From NCBI GenBank assembly GCA_050084985.1, contig JBITNC010000002.1, forward strand, positions 12,896,001 to 12,960,000: a stretch of DNA of 64,000 bases, read 5' to 3'. Under the pieces are notes generated by a model, which worked only from the letters and a program-made list of their open reading frames with translations, was not told the origin of the DNA and made no database searches. Shown here in pieces: positions 61,730 through 64,000 of this stretch. The stretch is from Nageia nagi (Eukaryota; Pinophyta). Both the position numbers and the translations under genes were made by a program. Within the stretch, counting starts at the first letter, position 1. Every line of letters begins with the position of its first letter.

Positions 61730-64000
61730 TAGATTTCACTTTGCATCTTGGGTGGTTTTTTCTAAGGTTCTTATCACAATTTGTCTACATTCCTAGAAAA
61801 TCCTAATATTTATTTCTTTATAGATATTCTAATAGATATGAGCTATAAGGATACCTTTTGTTTCCCTAGACTTTTTCTTAGTGCCACCTAGATGCCAATC
61901 CTTTATATTCTCTTCTAAAGAGTGGGAAAATTCTTTATTTCTCTCAAATTTGGTAAATATTTCCTCCTATATCTATTTCATTATAACTTAGAAGTATATG
62001 ATTCACTACTTCTTTTTTGCATAAGACATAATGATTTAGGAGTTTCAACCCTCTTTTATTGAGCTTGTCTAGGGTGAATTTTTATTCAAGGCTTCCACCC
62101 ACATGAATTACCAATGTCATTTTGTGTGTAAGCCTTTATAGCCTAATTGTTTTCTAAATCCATCTCATATTATCCTTCATATTGGTATTCAACCAATCAT
62201 ACCCCACCCTAACTAAAAATTCATTTTTTTCCTATGGATCCTTCCACCATAAAGCATTAGCTTTTTTGATATTGAAAATTAGATAGGATAGTAAGGTATT
62301 AAGTAGTTTCATTCCAATTATAGTATGGAAATTATGGGCAAGAGGGAGGACCCATTTTTTCTACCCCTCAATGGTCCTTATGTAGTCTCTAACCACAGAC
62401 CCAATAGTAATTTTTATCCATTCCATAGATGATCTTAGAATGGGGTCATGTGCTAGGGGTTCATTTTTTATACATATATATTTGTAAAATTGGACTCTAT
62501 CCCCTTTTTCTATCTCCCATCTTGAGTTCTTCCAAAGTGTATATCAAATTTCAAGAAGCTAGTTACATAATGCAAATCCTTTAAGGGCATAAAGTAGCTA
62601 AGGAAACTTCATTTACCTTAAAGGTATTTGTTTCTACAAATTCTTTCCATTCTATTTATTGGCCACTAACCAATTTCCAAACAAAGCTTTATTTTGAGGG
62701 CTTTGTTCATCCAATCTATTTATCTTATACCTAGTCCACCTTTTTATTTCTACTTACATAATATTAACTAAGTAGCCAAGGATATTTTCTTCTTCTCCTC
62801 CAAATATGTTCAAAGGAAATTTCAATATATTTGATCTATTTTTTTGGGCTACAAGAACTAAAATTTTAAAGACATTTCCCATATAGATAGATATGCTTTG
62901 GAAGTTTACTTTGACCAACTAAATCTTTCCTAAAAAAAACTAAATATAGTCCATTTCCAACCTTCCAATTTCTTATTGAACTTTTCCATTACTCCTTTTT
63001 AAAAAATCCTTATTTACCCTTCCTTCAAATAGAGGTATTCCAAGATATATTAAGGGAAAGAATTCAATTTGATAGTTAAATATATGTGGGGTTTGATTTT
63101 TCTTTACATAGGGAGAGTTCAAGAAGAAGATTCTAGTTTTATCATAGTTTATATTTTGGTTAGTATCCCTTTCATATAATTCTAGGGTGTGTTTCAATTC
63201 CTGGGCTTCTTTGACACTAGCCTATCTAATCATGATTGTATCATCCACAAATTGATGATGCAACATTAGGTAATAATTAGGCATAAGGGTGATTCCTTCA
63301 ATTATTCTTGAGATTTTATTTTCCTTCAAACTTTTCCCTAGGGCTCCAACAAGGATAATGAACAAGTAAAGGGAAATTAGGTCCCATTTTCTTAGCCCTC
63401 TAGCTATATTAAATAATCCACATGATTCTTGATTTATTTAAAGCAAAAAAGTTACAGTTGAGGTAGATAGTTTAATCCACTTCCTTCAAGTATTCTTAAA
63501 TCCAAACTTATCTAGCACCCAATCTAAAAAGTTCCAAGACCCTAAATTATATTCCTTTTGTTATCCATCTTGATTAGCATGGTTGTATCCTTTTTAAATT
63601 TGATAGAGTGGATTACTTTGTGTATTCCAAGAATCCCATCAACTATTTATCTTCCTTTTATGAAGGCATCTTGTTCTCATGAGATGAGTTTGGGGAGGAA
63701 CCCTTGTACTCTATTTGCCAATATTTTGGTTATAACTTTGTATTAAGTGTTGTAGAGGCTAATAGGCTTGAATACCTTTAAATTGGTTTCTCCATGCACC
63801 TTTGGAATAGAACAAGGAATGTAGTATTCCAACTTCTCACAAGGGGATAATTCTCTTGGAATTCATGGATTGCTTACATTACATCTTCCCCCAAAATATC
63901 CCAAAAGGATTGAAAAACCTAAATGAGAAGCCATCCAACCTAAGGGCCTTGTATTTTCCCATAAGAGAGAGGGAAAATTCTATTTCTTCCTTAAAGAAAG
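61730..64000 (-). pseudogene. LINE (non-LTR) reverse transcriptase remnant, ORF2
   Basis: Minus strand, entering from the right edge. Readable in order are LMGKYKALRLDGFSFRFFQS (KAPGPDG motif region), FWDILGEDVMQAIHEFQENY, a QFVDDTI box near 63250 (FADD-type catalytic site, now FVDD), INYDKTRIFFLNSPYV, FFPLIYLGIPLFEGRVNKDF, LSYLIFNIKKANALWW, IIMSY and a terminal IAHIY-stop-NIYKEINIRIF (the usual WWNIWKERNRRIF near the zf-RVT end). Stops and frameshifts are frequent. The N-terminal endonuclease lies outside the window. Confidence 0.88.

Overview
This window looks like AT-rich intergenic DNA from a land plant nuclear genome, most likely a gymnosperm. The evidence is old, nonsense-riddled Ty3/gypsy, Ty1/copia and LINE copies, interstitial telomere-like (CCCTAAA-type) arrays, many (TA)n tracts and two hairpins of the miR529/miR156 type. 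The lineage is an inference, and no intact protein-coding gene was found. Many of the nonsense codons look like TGG to TAG/TGA or CAA/CAG to TAA/TAG changes, as expected from long-term C-to-T decay of methylated DNA.

Layout. 1-1.9 kb: 5' end of a minus-strand gypsy element (LTR, primer-binding site, gag). 1.87-6.0 kb and 21.05-25.6 kb: two diverged copies of one conserved noncoding block. Each carries a gypsy tail at its left end and a miR529-like precursor hairpin with a TATA box at its right end. 6-13.7 kb: AT-rich DNA with (TA)n tracts, a possible third degenerate hairpin copy and one exon-like piece. 13.7-17.7 kb: plus-strand gypsy. 18.07-18.85 kb: minus-strand DUF4283/zinc-knuckle (LINE ORF1-type) remnant. 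18.9-21.2 kb: a second plus-strand gypsy. 25.9-26.3 kb: an array of small hairpins with a constant loop and variable stems. 26.3-31.4 kb: a complete but dead minus-strand Ty1/copia element with both LTRs. 33.1-34.9 kb: gypsy gag joined to a copia fragment. 35-42.3 kb: unidentified decayed coding regions, minisatellites and another DUF4283 remnant. 44.5 kb: tRNA-Lys pseudogene beside a purine-rich array. 45.0-47.6 kb: a decayed minus-strand gene whose reading frame matches, from memory, a widespread uncharacterised DDE-like (transposase-like) family. 47.9-54.7 kb: a telomere-motif satellite split by a 5.5-kb non-autonomous LTR retrotransposon with a matching CCCTT target duplication. 57.6-58.3 kb: an array of AT palindromes. 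61.7-64 kb: minus-strand LINE reverse transcriptase.

How it works together: most of the window is transposon sediment. The only elements with signs of selection are the two miR529-like loci. Their stems differ by paired, structure-preserving substitutions, and their proximal promoters are also alike. The most novel-looking items are the hairpin array at 25.9-26.3 kb and the decayed DDE-like gene at 45.0-47.6 kb.
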